Assembly (NCBI RefSeq): GCF_028583425.1
Contig: NC_072792.1
Span: forward strand, 158,540,676-158,604,675
Source: Eublepharis macularius
Taxonomy: Eukaryota; Chordata; Lepidosauria; Squamata; Eublepharidae
DNA length: 64,000 nucleotides
Reading direction: 5' to 3'
This document shows positions 39,062-50,700 of this stretch, piece by piece; the stretch's first letter is position 1, and each line of letters begins with the position of its first letter. A program made the translations under genes and the position numbers. The notes under the pieces were generated by a model. The model made no database searches, was not told where the DNA came from, and saw only the letters and a list, made by a program, of their open reading frames with translations.

Positions 39062-39295
39062 CTGGGCCAGCCACGGAATTTACAGCCCTGCACGCGCTTC
39101 CCGGTTCTCTTGACAAGGCGAGGCTCCCGACAGCGACTGCGCGGATTTCTCGGAAGGGCCGCTTTAGCCTAAGCGAGGGGGAGAAATGTGCCTCCCGAAC
39201 ACAAATCAGCGGTAGTTCGGAGATGCGAGCCAAACAGTCGATCGTCGAAAAGGAGCGCGGGCACCGCGCCAAGCAATAATGTACACCTTCCGGTT
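39062..39295 (-). other. PARP4: PARP4 noncoding exon 1 (right end approximate)
   Basis: The minus strand reads CTGGCCCAG followed by GTGAGT, a strong donor, at 39062/39061. The GC-rich, CpG-containing stretch to about 39295 fits a first exon next to a promoter. The next acceptor downstream on this strand that opens PARP4 coding sequence is at 35313. The transcription start is inferred, not seen. Confidence 0.6.
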
Positions 39296-39355
39296 ACTAC
39301 TGCCCACTTCTTCCGAGGCGCTCTAAGTAGTGAGCTCTAGGCCACGGAAGTTTAT
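39285..39355. promoter_or_regulatory. Candidate PARP4 core promoter
   Basis: CpG-rich sequence immediately upstream of PARP4 exon 1. It has ETS-type motifs: ACCTTCCGGTT at 39285-39295 and CGGAAGT near 39345. A TACGTCAC half-CRE lies at about 39513. No TATA box was seen, as expected for a housekeeping gene. Inferred from motifs and position only. Confidence 0.45.
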
Positions 39356-40580
39356 GCGGGAATGAAAACGTGTTAGGCTTTTAAGTGCCAGTGAATCTGA
39401 TTATTTCGAATGATTTGAACGACAGTGTTCTAAACGGGTGCTTTCTCTGGATTATTTCTGAGGGAGTCTAAAGTGTGGTTCGCGTGAAGGGGAATATGGA
39501 GCAAGAATGGACTACGTCACTTCGGGCTGCGGGGGGTGGATCCCACCTTTAAATATTCCTTCAAAAAGAACACCATGCAAGTAGAAAGATAGACCAGCAG
39601 GAAGGTTCCACCATCGGCTTAGTCAGCTAGTTTTCTACTTGCAGGGAATTTTGCAGGGAGTTTTTACACACTAGAGGGCATTCCAGACAGTGATCTTTCG
39701 TAATGATTTACCCTGCCAGTGCCCTGCGTGCTTTCAGACTGCAATCCGGTGCCCATTTATTGCACACAGTAACGTTTGTTTGTGAGTAAGCAATCCGATC
39801 GAACTGTAAACTATTACTGTGCAATAGTGATGACAGTCTCTTGTTATTCTTCCCAAAACATTACAATGAGCACTACATTTTCCGCTGGATATCTTTGATG
39901 AGATTTGTCTCCGAAAACAGTAATTTTTTTTCACTCCTATCTGTAAATAAGTAAGTTAATTTTATCATAGTAAAAATTTCTTCTAATCTTCCCAGCCATA
40001 AATAAATACTAGGTAAGGAAACTTTCTTCCAGGATCTGGCAAAGTTTATGATTGCCATCTTTATAGGATTATAGAAGACTATATACAGCATTTTTTAGTT
40101 TTTAAGTACCACAGGGCTTTATTATATTTATTTTTAGGGTGTAATTCACCTTTGTAACTCCCCATTTCTAATGGACCCTGTGGAGCAAGCGACGCTGCAC
40201 GCACCCACGATATTTATTTACAACCACAACCTTATGGGAGGGGTATGCGTTTTAATTCATAGCTTCACACATAGCTAGGCGCTGGACAATGGGAAACGAT
40301 GAAACTGAACATCCCACCAGAGAAAAACTTTTTTAAAAAGCTTTTTAATACTGTTTAAAATTAAACAATTGCGTCGCAGACTTTTATCATTCCAAAACAT
40401 ACACAAAAATTCTGGCTGACAATCCCACACCGATTCCTCCCCTTCTCCAATACCCTCGAGGCAAAACCGGCCTCACTCGACTGACAACCTGAGGGAAACG
40501 CCCTTCAACCGTCACCGCTTTGGAGCGATCAGCGCTGTATTTACCAGCCAAGCCTATGTAACGTCCTTTCGTTCCCTTGC
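39356..40580. other. Intergenic space between the divergent PARP4 and CENPJ first exons
   Basis: About 1.2 kb with no convincing open frame or recognised repeat. The right third is GC-richer. Nothing else was supported here. Confidence 0.5.
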
Positions 40581-40585
40581 TGTTT

Positions 40586-40662
40586 CTGGGAATTGTAGTT
40601 CTAAGTGAGCCAGTAACCGAAGACTGTGGCCGATGTTGAACTACAACTCCCAAGGTGCATTG
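40586..40662. promoter_or_regulatory. CENPJ promoter: two inverted ZNF143/STAF-type motifs
   Basis: CTGGGAATTGTAGTT (40586-40600) and AACTACAACTCCCAAGGTGCA (from 40639) are opposite-strand versions of the ACTACAAYTCCC element bound by ZNF143 in many TATA-less bidirectional promoters (established motif). They sit about 40 bp apart, directly before CENPJ exon 1. Confidence 0.65.
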
Positions 40663-40664
40663 CT

Positions 40665-40766
40665 ACCTGTATTGTTCAGCCTGTGGCGCTGGGAGCTCGG
40701 AGGACGGCGGTAGGTTTGTAAAAGGTCTGGCGGCTGTCGCCCTACAGAGATGGGGCCGATAAGTAG
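40665..40766 (+). other. CENPJ: CENPJ noncoding exon 1 (left end approximate)
   Basis: A GC-rich stretch ending AAGTAG before a perfect donor GTGAGT at 40767. It lies just downstream of the ZNF143 motifs and upstream of the exon 2 acceptor at 41263. The start position is a guess. Confidence 0.6.
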
Positions 40767-40949
40767 GTGAGTGAGGGGGGCTGTGAGGGACATGTGGCAC
40801 GCTGAGGAGGCAGGAATCATGTTTCGCGTTTCCTCTCACGCAGTTGTGAGGAAATGTAAAATTTCCCGTGACCAGGTATAGAAAGAAACTGTATGCACAA
40901 CATATTTCTCTAAAACGTGTTTCAGGTGGGTTCAGATATTGGTCTACAA

Positions 40950-41190
40950 GATTCAGGTTCAGTAGGACCTCAAAGACCAACTAAACTTCCAGGGTATAGG
41001 TTTCGAGAGTTAAAGCTAATAATATTATACCTTACACCTTTACTTTAAATACCCTTCCCATCTTCTGGCTGCATAAAACCCTATGTACTTCCACTTCACG
41101 TATTTGAAGAAGGAAGCTTTGACTCTTGAAAGCTCATACCCTAGAAATCTGGTTGGTCTTTAAGGTGATCCTGTACCCAAATCTTGCTCT
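40950..41190. mobile_element. Inverted pair of repeat arms in CENPJ intron 1
   Basis: The left arm (minus: CTCGAAACCTATACCCTGG then TTGGTCTTTGAGGTCCTAC) and right arm (plus: CTTGAAAGCTCATACCCTAG then TTGGTCTTTAAGGTGATCC) point outward around a 60-bp unrelated centre. Confidence 0.55.
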
Positions 41191-41263
41191 TTTATAAAAT
41201 GTGGATTCTGATATGTATGAGAGAGACACCTTTTTTTCCTTTTCTCTTCTCCACCCCATGCAG

Positions 41264-41747
41264 GTTCTAAAAGCCAGATACCAAATTGTTGGGATTTGTC
41301 AGAAGTTACAATTTGGATTGTAATCAGATTTTCCAGATGGTCACCTCTGCAGATCTCAGTTGGGAAGAAAATTTAGCAGCTCATTGGATGTCCAGTGCTT
41401 CTCGGGCTGGAGTCATATTAAATCCTCCTTTCCTTAGTTTGAAAACCACTCGTGCAATCAATGTTGAAAACGACTCGAGTTTTGCAGTTAACTCACTACA
41501 TAGTTCAAGCAGTGCTTCTCTTACTACAGACTCTCTCCATGGGGAAGAAGTCTTGGAGTCTTGTGAAGAAAAGTTGGATGGGGCTAAAATGCTTTTCCCG
41601 CTTTCATTGACTAAGAAGGAATCAATGCTTATGGTTAAAGAAGGTTCAGCCCAGCGTGAAGCCCTGCAACATAATTTTGAATATAGTCGATTGGATGATA
41701 TGCAGGATGGATGTTGCAATGAGCCACTAACGCAGAAGCTTGAGCAG
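41264..41747 (+). CDS. CENPJ: CENPJ exon 2 (start codon)
   Basis: Acceptor CATGCAG. 73 nt of 5' UTR precede the ATG at 41337. It encodes residues 1-137, with [14 protein letters not shown] near the start and QKLEQ at the end. Donor GTAAAA, phase 0. Confidence 0.93.
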
Positions 41748-44700
41748 GTAAAAACTTGCCTGTGTTGGGCAGCATTAGTATCACTTCTGTCAAGGAAGAA
41801 AGCATTGGTGAATTCACAGGACACTCTGGTGAACTTGTAACCAACTAAGCTGAATGCAGTCCATAAGGGCTTTGATACAAGTGCTTGTTTCTTGATGACT
41901 CTCTGGACTGTAAAACCCAGCATCTTTAGAGTATCTGATAGGATGCTAGTATGTGACTGGTGAAGCGCATGTATGTGGTGTATTGCAGCCTGTGTAGGCC
42001 TGCTGAAGAGTCTTGGCCTATTTTTAATTAGGAAAATGTTTTGCTTAATGACCTACTTAACACATCCTTCTGCTATGATCAATGATGGCATTGCCAATGT
42101 CATCTCAGTGGGTTAGATGCAATAATGTATCTCCAGAAAGGAGAACGTATTTAGCACAGTTCTATGTACAATCGGTGTAGTGTCTGCAGCAATTCAGTGC
42201 GCTTCAATACATTTTTGGGGCAAAGTGATAGTGTGGAATGTACAACACAACATTCACATTATTTGATTTTATTTGGTTTTGAAATGTTATCAGAAAAAAG
42301 ATCTTATGCTATGTCTTGCATGTGCAGAAAAGATATGGTATGCAATCTCTTTCACTTAGCAGAAGCAGGCAGTGAGGAGTAACTTTTGCACTTTGGCAGG
42401 CAGAAATCAGAAGCCCAAGAGCTTAAAATACTGCAAGCAAGTACTGATGCTACTGACGTGCCTGTGATTGAGATGTATTTTGTTGTACCAATACTGGATT
42501 TGTTCAAATAAAATTACCCTGTTGGGGAGAGATGCTAGGAAGTAGCTTCTGTACGTGTATTCTGACACTGCATTGGGAACTGCATGGTCAGAATGCAGTT
42601 GGATGTACATCTATGTTGAAAGGGGGGAGGCTTATGAGGCACTTGGGGTATATCCCGTTTGTATTGTACTATGTGGATTCTTATTGCCACCCCCTTTGCA
42701 AGGTAGTTCAAAGATGCTTCTTGATTGTGGGTTGTATTGCTGCATCTGGTTCAACACTAGCAGTGGATTCACTTCTTTCAGGAATTTTGTTTGTCCAAAC
42801 AAAAGGAGCACTAACTGAAACTTGTTCTTTTTGACTTTGTATTTTCTGGAGGCTTCTTGCAGGCTGATCTTTTGGAAGTGATAACTGCAACTGTGATATT
42901 GATAGTCCGTGCTTCTTTAGAGTAGTGTCCCTGATACAGTGAATAGAAGCAGTTGGATCTGTCCCTTGTCAAGGAAACATTTATAAAACAACTGCGTCTA
43001 ACTTGGGCTCTGGCAGCAAGTAGAGGCTGTGATTCCTGATATGGGCTGAGATTTCAGTACATACCAGCTGTGCCAGGATCTTGGACCATACCTTGCCTAC
43101 CTTGATTCTGATTGCTTAATAATCTTATCAAGTAGCTCAAATGGTATATGGTAGACCTGGGATATATTAAGATTTCAGTGTAATTAAATCTTGTTTGTAA
43201 ATTGTTTCTTATGCGTATTGTATTATGCTGGTTGTGCTGATGTTGATTTTCAAAATTATACCTCCCTTTTTGTGCTCGAAAAGCTGAAAGGCTTTCAGCA
43301 GCTCAAGCAAGAAGAGCTGAAAAGGCAACAAATGGAGCAAATCCAAAGGCTAATGGAAGAGCAACAGAAACTACTTTCTATGGTTTCTGAGCAGCAAGCA
43401 CACACTGGTGAGTGGAAATGATGGGGAAAGCCTTTAGAAGTTCATTACAGTTTCAATAGGCAGAGAATAAGTTTGTTAAATATTTTGTGTGTTCATTGCT
43501 TTTACGTATATGAGGATACTTTGGGATGAAAGTATTCAATCAGGAATATTGAATACTCAATATTGGCTTGATTTCCATACTGCAGTTTACCATACCAGAA
43601 TGCTCTTGCAAACTGCTCTTACGCTTCTCAGTTAGAACTTACTGGGATACTGACTGCATAGCTTTATACCTAATAACTCCTAGGTATATGCTTCTTAACC
43701 CAAGAGCTCAGGGCTATGCACATAGTCACTCTTCTATTTTATCTCTGTATGGGTAAGGTAAATCAAGCTGAGAGTGAGTGACTGGCCCAAGGTTGTCTAC
43801 AGTTAAGGTAGTCAGTCAACAGATCTGAAGAAAAATGTCATGTATTTAACAGAGGCTTAATGGAATGGTATTTACCAAGTGATGTTATATACTTTCATGC
43901 CATGAAAAGTTTCCGCTCTTCATTCCCACACTTTAAGCTTCTAATAAAGAGACTTGACATTTTTCTCCAGGCCTGTTGGCAAGCCTACCTACAATGAAAT
44001 TCAGTGCAGAGTTACTCTCTTCCAAGCCAATTGAAGTCCAGGGTGTGGCTCTGCTCATGGCTGCACTGCTACTGAGCTTCATGGCTGAGTGTAGATTTGC
44101 ATCCGAGTCTCTGTCATTTCATTGACCCTCTAACCACCGCACTGCACTGCCTTTCCCATATAGTGGGAGCAATTCTAAGCAGGTCTGCTTGGAAGTAAAT
44201 CCCATTTTATTTAAGGGGACTTGTTCCAGGAAAGCATACTTAAGATCTAAGATATTTAAGTATGCTTGTCCCAGGAAAGCATACTTAAGATTGCAGCCCA
44301 TTATTGCTCTCAAGTTACATTCTAGGCATGGAATAAATGTTGTGGAGGATACGGCTATTGGTGTGTGTGTGATATAATATTAATAACAGTTTTATTGTGC
44401 TTTTGAGATGCATTTTCATTAAAAACATGTTTTATGTTTATAAATAAGGTGATGCTTATTCACACTTGATCTGTCCTGTATCATTTGTTTTGTAATATTG
44501 ATAGGAGCCTTCAAAATGCTTTATGGAAAGCTTTTTTGTAAAATAAATTGTAAAATACCTCGAGATGGGTTATATTTCTGGAACAGGCTTGCACAGCCTG
44601 TGACCTATCAAACTTTATGCCAGCCCTCTATCCATATACTGTGGCCTGCCTCCTCTGTGCCGACAGGCAGCTAAAACAGCAGGCTTGTTGAGCTCTTTGT

Positions 44701-47700
44701 GGGCCACTTATACATCGTTAGTGGATTGTTCTTTGGTCAGTTACAAGCTTTGCATTCTTGTTCCTACAAGAGATGTAGTACTTACAATTAGAATCCTGAG
44801 CTTGATTAATATGAGATAACATGGCAAATATTTAAAATGGTGTGTACTGTGCTATTATAAGCTAAACAAAATAGCTACTAGTTATGCAGTTGAATGCATA
44901 CCATTAAAATACCAAAATCCTCCTCACCTCAAGGCCCAGCTTTCCTTTCCATCTGTTTCTTGTTGCTTTGATGGTCTTAAGTGTATGTTTACAGTGCTAT
45001 GAGTTTAAGGCTTTTCTTGATCAAAGATAATTAGCTAAATGCACAGAGATGGGGCATGCAAATATAATAGATATTATTATAATAATTATTTTGCATTTAA
45101 TGCATTGCCGTTACAGAAAATGACATGAGTCAACAGTATAGTCAATCAGCTCGCTTGTCTCCTACGCCTTATTTCCCACCTTGTCGCGTTGGAAATGGTG
45201 TTCCCCGGGACCTTGGGTCTTGTGTTTCTCCTGCTGGACAAACGGATTCTCTGCAAATGTTAAACGACCAAATACCAAAAGGAATATCCTCTGCAGATCC
45301 TTCCTATGAGAACTGGCCATTAGAAACGCAGAACAAATTGGAAGTTTTAGACCACACTTCCATTTCAGGTACACAAATTTCTATCTTAATTTTTATTTTT
45401 AAAAAACCTTTGTGGCTTTGCTTTTGTGGCCTTTCCTTAACCAGGTTACTGAATTTACCTTACAGGGTGGTGAAAAGGATTACTGAGAATATACACAAAA
45501 TGCACTTGGAAAGAAAGAGTACAAATGATTATTATTTATATTGGTCACAATCCAGTTCCCCTCATCCATTCCAAGGATAGGGCAGGCATGTTACAGACAT
45601 CTCTTTTTCTGATACTGGGCCACTGCGCTGTGTGTTTAGGGGTGTGTATGTATAGAAAGGGGAGGAGTTCATGCTGAGGAGCCTACAGGCTCCTCAGCAT
45701 GCAGCCACTGTCTCCACGGTGCAAGCAAATTGTGTGTGCGTGTGTGTGTGTGTATATGTCATCAAGTTGCTTCTGACTTATGGTGAACCTATGAATTAAT
45801 GACCTCCAAAACATCCCATCATTAACAGCCTTGCCCAGCTCTTGCAAACTGAAGGCCAGCCAGCTGATATGGCTACCAGGCTCTACACCATGGTAACATC
45901 AAGAGTGAAGTCTACACAGTCAAAGTCAACTTGGAGACTCCGGTTGGTGCAGAACTCTGCCGCTTGATTATTATCAGGAGCTAGGCAAAGCATACACATT
46001 GCTTCTATTCTGCAGCCACTCCATTAGCTGCCTATCAGTTACCAGCTCATTCAAGCTATCACGTACAAAGCCCTTCATGCCCTTGGTCCCTCATATCTAC
46101 AGGACCGTCTCTCTCCCTGTAGTCCACTATGGCAGCTTCACTTACCTGAACGTGGCCTTCTGCAGGTGCCACCCTGGAAAGGGGCAACATCAATAATTAT
46201 ACATACTCTGTTGTGGTCTCCATATTATGGGATGGCCTGCCAGGAGAGGTCAGGAAAGCTCCCACTTTCCTAGTTTTTCACAAACCATACAAAACTGAAT
46301 TATTCAGGAGGACTTTTTATAATGGTGATGGGGCTGTGCTGTAAGAAATGGCTCAGAGAGATGCTTTGGGTAGTTTGTGCATTGTTTAACATGTCATGTC
46401 AAATTGCTTATGTTGTGTTTCATCATTGTTTCGGCTCTATATTTGGTTTTCTTCTTTTTTTCCTAATTTCTGCTAGCCCTACCCAGTTGTATTGTTTATT
46501 GAAGTCCCAACCACTGATCATATTGACTTACACTGTGTAATCTATGTTGAGTCTCAGTGAGATAGGTTGTCTATAAATAAAATTCGAGGACCTTTAAATT
46601 ATGTGGTGGGAGGGAAGGCAGCATGGTATAGTTCAATTTCATTAGATCTCAGAAGAGAAGCAAGGTTGGTACTTGAATGAAAGACTGCCAAGGATGACTC
46701 TGCAGAGGAAGGCAATGGCAAACCTCCTCTGCTTTGCACTTGCCATGAAGGCCCCTTGGTGGGGTTGCCATAAATAAGTTGTGACTTGACAGCACTTGAC
46801 ACACACAAATTATGTGGCACTGTATCCACACAGCTAAAATGGAGAGAAACTGGTAACAGCCTGGCTATAGGGCAACTACTTATCTTAGCTCAAGAAGGAC
46901 ATTTGTATATCTTTCTCCCCACAACTCAGTTCTTCCTTCCTCTGCATTCACTTGTCATTTCTCCACTGGATGTTTGCAGCTTTCATACCACCTGGAAAAT
47001 GGCAGTTCTCTTTATTTCACAGGAGGAAGCAGTAGGTCTCCAGAACCAAATCTGGCAGGAAGTACAGATGGAAGCAATAACAGCAAAAGCCCAGGGAACA
47101 GAGAGACATCTAGAAATCTGACCGGACGGAAGTGCTTGGAAACTCTTAATGCAGAGGAAAGGTGAGAAAGGTTTCGCATGCAAAATGGTGTCTTTATATT
47201 GCGTGCATACAGTAGGCTCAAGTAAAGTAAACTACTGTAGCGCAAGATGTTATGCTTTTAGAAAACTGAAGGCTTAGTCCTAAATGAAACTATCAGGACA
47301 GTTCTCTGGATACAGAGGCATTGGTTTTATTTTAATGCATTTCATGACAAGATTTGACAATAAAATTTTGATCTCTTGAAACAGGCCTATTCCTACTAGT
47401 ATTCAAGAGAGAAAACTGACATTTGAAGAATTGCTAGAAGAGCAGATACGATTGGAAGAACAGCGGTTGAGCCAAAAAGGAAATAGAAAGGTTACGTTGT
47501 TAAAGATACTACTGTTCTGGTTTTTCTACACGATATGAAATTCTCTAGTTTCATGATTGTGAGGTCAAGTCTATGCTTTAATCTATCAGAGTCTCACTTT
47601 GAGTTGATGCAATATATAAAACTGCACATACCTAGAATGCCTTAAAAGTACTTGGGTGGTACATCATTCCCTCTATATTGACCCAGCAATCAGTCAGTGG

Positions 47701-50700
47701 TAGGGGCCAACGGTTGTGGAACTTTCCCATGTTCTGGCAGTCTTTTCAGATCCAGCAAAAGTTTACTTCTGGGGTTGCAGGACCTGCATAGTCATATGGC
47801 TCAAGAAGCTGCAGTGGGAAGAGGAAAGAGACAAACACATGCTTGTTGCAATTTCCCTTCTCCCCACTGCAACCTCTCAACCTGCATGGCTGTGTGGGCC
47901 CTGCAACCCCAGCAATAAGCTTTCCTGGGGTTGGGAAGGATGGTAGAGGGCAGGGAACATGGGTGAGATCTTCTGTCCTTGCACTGGCAGATTACTGGAT
48001 CCAGCCAAATATGCTTTATTTGGAAAAAGTCTGAAATCTATGTTTTTAACTTTAATTTAGGATGTTGGAAGATCAGCTTGTCAGCAAGCAGTTCCTAAAC
48101 AGCCCTTTCTAAAACGGGGTGAAGGCTTAACTAGGTTTACTGGCACTAAGTCTAAAGTAGCTAAGCAAAAAGAAAACAAAACAGCTCTTCATCCCAAAAC
48201 TTCAGAAGTGAGCAACATGGTTAAAGCTGACAAGCCACAGCTTCACCGGAAAATTGCTCCTTTAAATAAAGAAACTGTTTCTGATAACTCAGTGCTTAAA
48301 AAGGGTAACCAGCGTGTTAAATCAAAGAAGGCTTCTGCAATTCTTGCTCAGAAAACAACAATAAACAGGAATTGCGTTGGGAAAGCTATCCCTCTGTCAA
48401 CAAGACAAAACCCCACTGAAAAGAAACTCGGACCACTGAAGGACTCTCTCGGGACAGAGAAAAATAAAGAAGATATAATGGAACTTGTGAAGCTGAACGA
48501 AGCAGGCAGCAAGTTATCTGGGGAAACTCCTAAGTCACCCACCAAGTCGAGCCGGTCGTTCTCTCATCCCAAACATCATACGGATTGCTCTGAAAAGGAC
48601 TCAGAGCTGTCATTTGAACTGTCTTTCCAGAAGAAATTAGAAAACTGGGATACAGAAAACGAAAAAGAAAAAATTGAACTAGATGAATTTTTGTTTCTAG
48701 AGCAAGCAGCTGATGAAATATCTTTCACTAGCAATTCCTCACTTATCCTAAAGATCTTGGATCAAGGTCAGCAGATTTCCACAGGCCACAGAATGTCTTC
48801 TACTCCTATCAAATCAGGGCCGCCACAGCAAAGGCCTGATGTGCTGGGTGTGGCAGAAGTGAATAAGAGAGAAGAGCTTGCTTCCCAACAAGGGAGCAAG
48901 GAGAGGGATAGAGGCCCAGCTGCTGAAGCGCAGGCAACAGTCACATTAAAGGATCATCTAAATAAAATTGATACGAAAATACTTTGGGCTTTCCCCAGCA
49001 CTCAGTTTCAAGAAGATGACTCTGATGGAAGCAGCGAGGCAACTTCTGACTCAGAGGAAGAATTTGAAACTACCATAAAACCTGCAAGAGAGGAAGCCAA
49101 AGCACTTGCTTTGAATAGTAGAGGTGATAGTCCAGAATTCTCTGAGTGCAAAGGACAAGATAAAGGCACAAGCAGGGGTGCCAATCTTGATTTGCGGGAA
49201 AAAGATCTTACCAACAACCTATCTAGTGAAATAATTGCTGATGAAGCCCTTGAATCTCAAAGCGTATGCAGTGCAAATAGGAATAAGATTGAGTTTGATG
49301 ACGAGAGATCGTGGTCTGACTTTGAAGAGCATGGGAGACTGTGTGCTCAAACGCCAAGCAGCGAAGTGGCTATCGAAGCTTCTCCATCCACTGATCATTC
49401 TGCTTGGAGTGAGGCGTTCTTCCTGGATAAGGCGATAAAGAGGAAGATTGCTACAGTGAAGAAGGGGGAAGTTTTGGCTAAGCAGAGTATCACAAATAGC
49501 GAGGTAACGGCACCTCCTACAACAGATCTGATGCTGAAGCTCTTCCCTTCCCTGAGGCTCAAGCAGAAGGGCGATGCATATGAAAAGCCTGATAGTAAAC
49601 CCAACATGGGCCAGGGAGAACCCACAGGTAAGTGAGAGTAAGCCAACTGAGCATTGTGTATAGTGACCACCCCCATACATGTCCCCACAGACTGTATGAA
49701 TAATATGCATTGCAAGTGGGAGCTTTGATGTTGAGTTGCGATTTCTTATGGAACGGGGCAATTATGGGAACCTATATTTGGTTTGGGATTTTTAGGTAGC
49801 ATTTAATCTGACAATTTATTGCCCTTCAAAATTTTAAGCATTAAAAAAAACATGTGCATATGATTTTAAATACGTAAAATGATGTAATGGCTTGAAGTCA
49901 AGAGATTAGTATGTTGAATTGATAATAGTACATGTAAACAAAACAGATTCATTGTTTCACCATCTGTTTCCTTTTTTTTTTTTTGCGCAGAGTAAGCAAG
50001 GTGATTCATGCTTCAAAAAGCTTACAACCTCATAGGAGGGACAGTTGAGGGTAATTGGAGCAATATATGCAGCTGCATGTAATTTCAGCTTAGGTTCATT
50101 GGAAGATTTTTATAGTGATCTTTGTCAAAATGTATGGATTTAGGAAGGACATTTCTGTGATCAGCCCAATGTGCTTTGCCAGAAACTGTATCCATTGCTA
50201 ATTACCTCGCTCAGCAAGGATTCTGATGGCTGCTCTACTACAGAAGAGTCTGGCTCAATGCTGTTCCCCCGGCACTTGAGTTAACGTAGCCTGATAGGAT
50301 CTGCCTCTCCTGATACTACATTATCTTCTGGGTATTTTATTGCTGCCTGCCCCCCCCCCCCCCAGTATCTCATCCCCAGAACTCAATACCAGTGAAATTC
50401 ACCTCACTTTAACAGGTCATGCTTGGAGGTAGAATTAGCCTTGCCTTCCTCTGCCGTACTGTTGTGGGGTGGGTGAGGGAGTGTCACTTACAGAACTTGC
50501 CAATTTCAATGCTGCCGTTCTTGGGGAGGGGAAGGCAGGCCTCCCTTTTTTCTTTGCTGCCCATTAGACTTAATGGAAGAGAGTCTTAGGATCCAGCTTA
50601 GTTGAAGCGAATCATAAGATCCAGCCCACTGAATCAAAGCAAATTGTCAACCCCTCAGTCACACAGGCTATTGAATTCATTTTGTGTTTTTAAAGTGATT

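Noticed and set aside
39033..39279. Small coding genes near the PARP4 promoter
   Set aside because: Overlapping frames on both strands in GC-rich DNA, without homology; they fall in noncoding exon 1.
41286..41336. Longer CENPJ N terminus
   Set aside because: It would need a TTG start; the ATG at 41337 aligns with the human N-terminal region.
41381..41923. 180-codon minus-strand frame
   Set aside because: Antisense shadow of CENPJ exon 2.
48348..49761. Minus-strand frames across the large CENPJ exon
   Set aside because: Antisense shadows of coding sequence; no independent homology.
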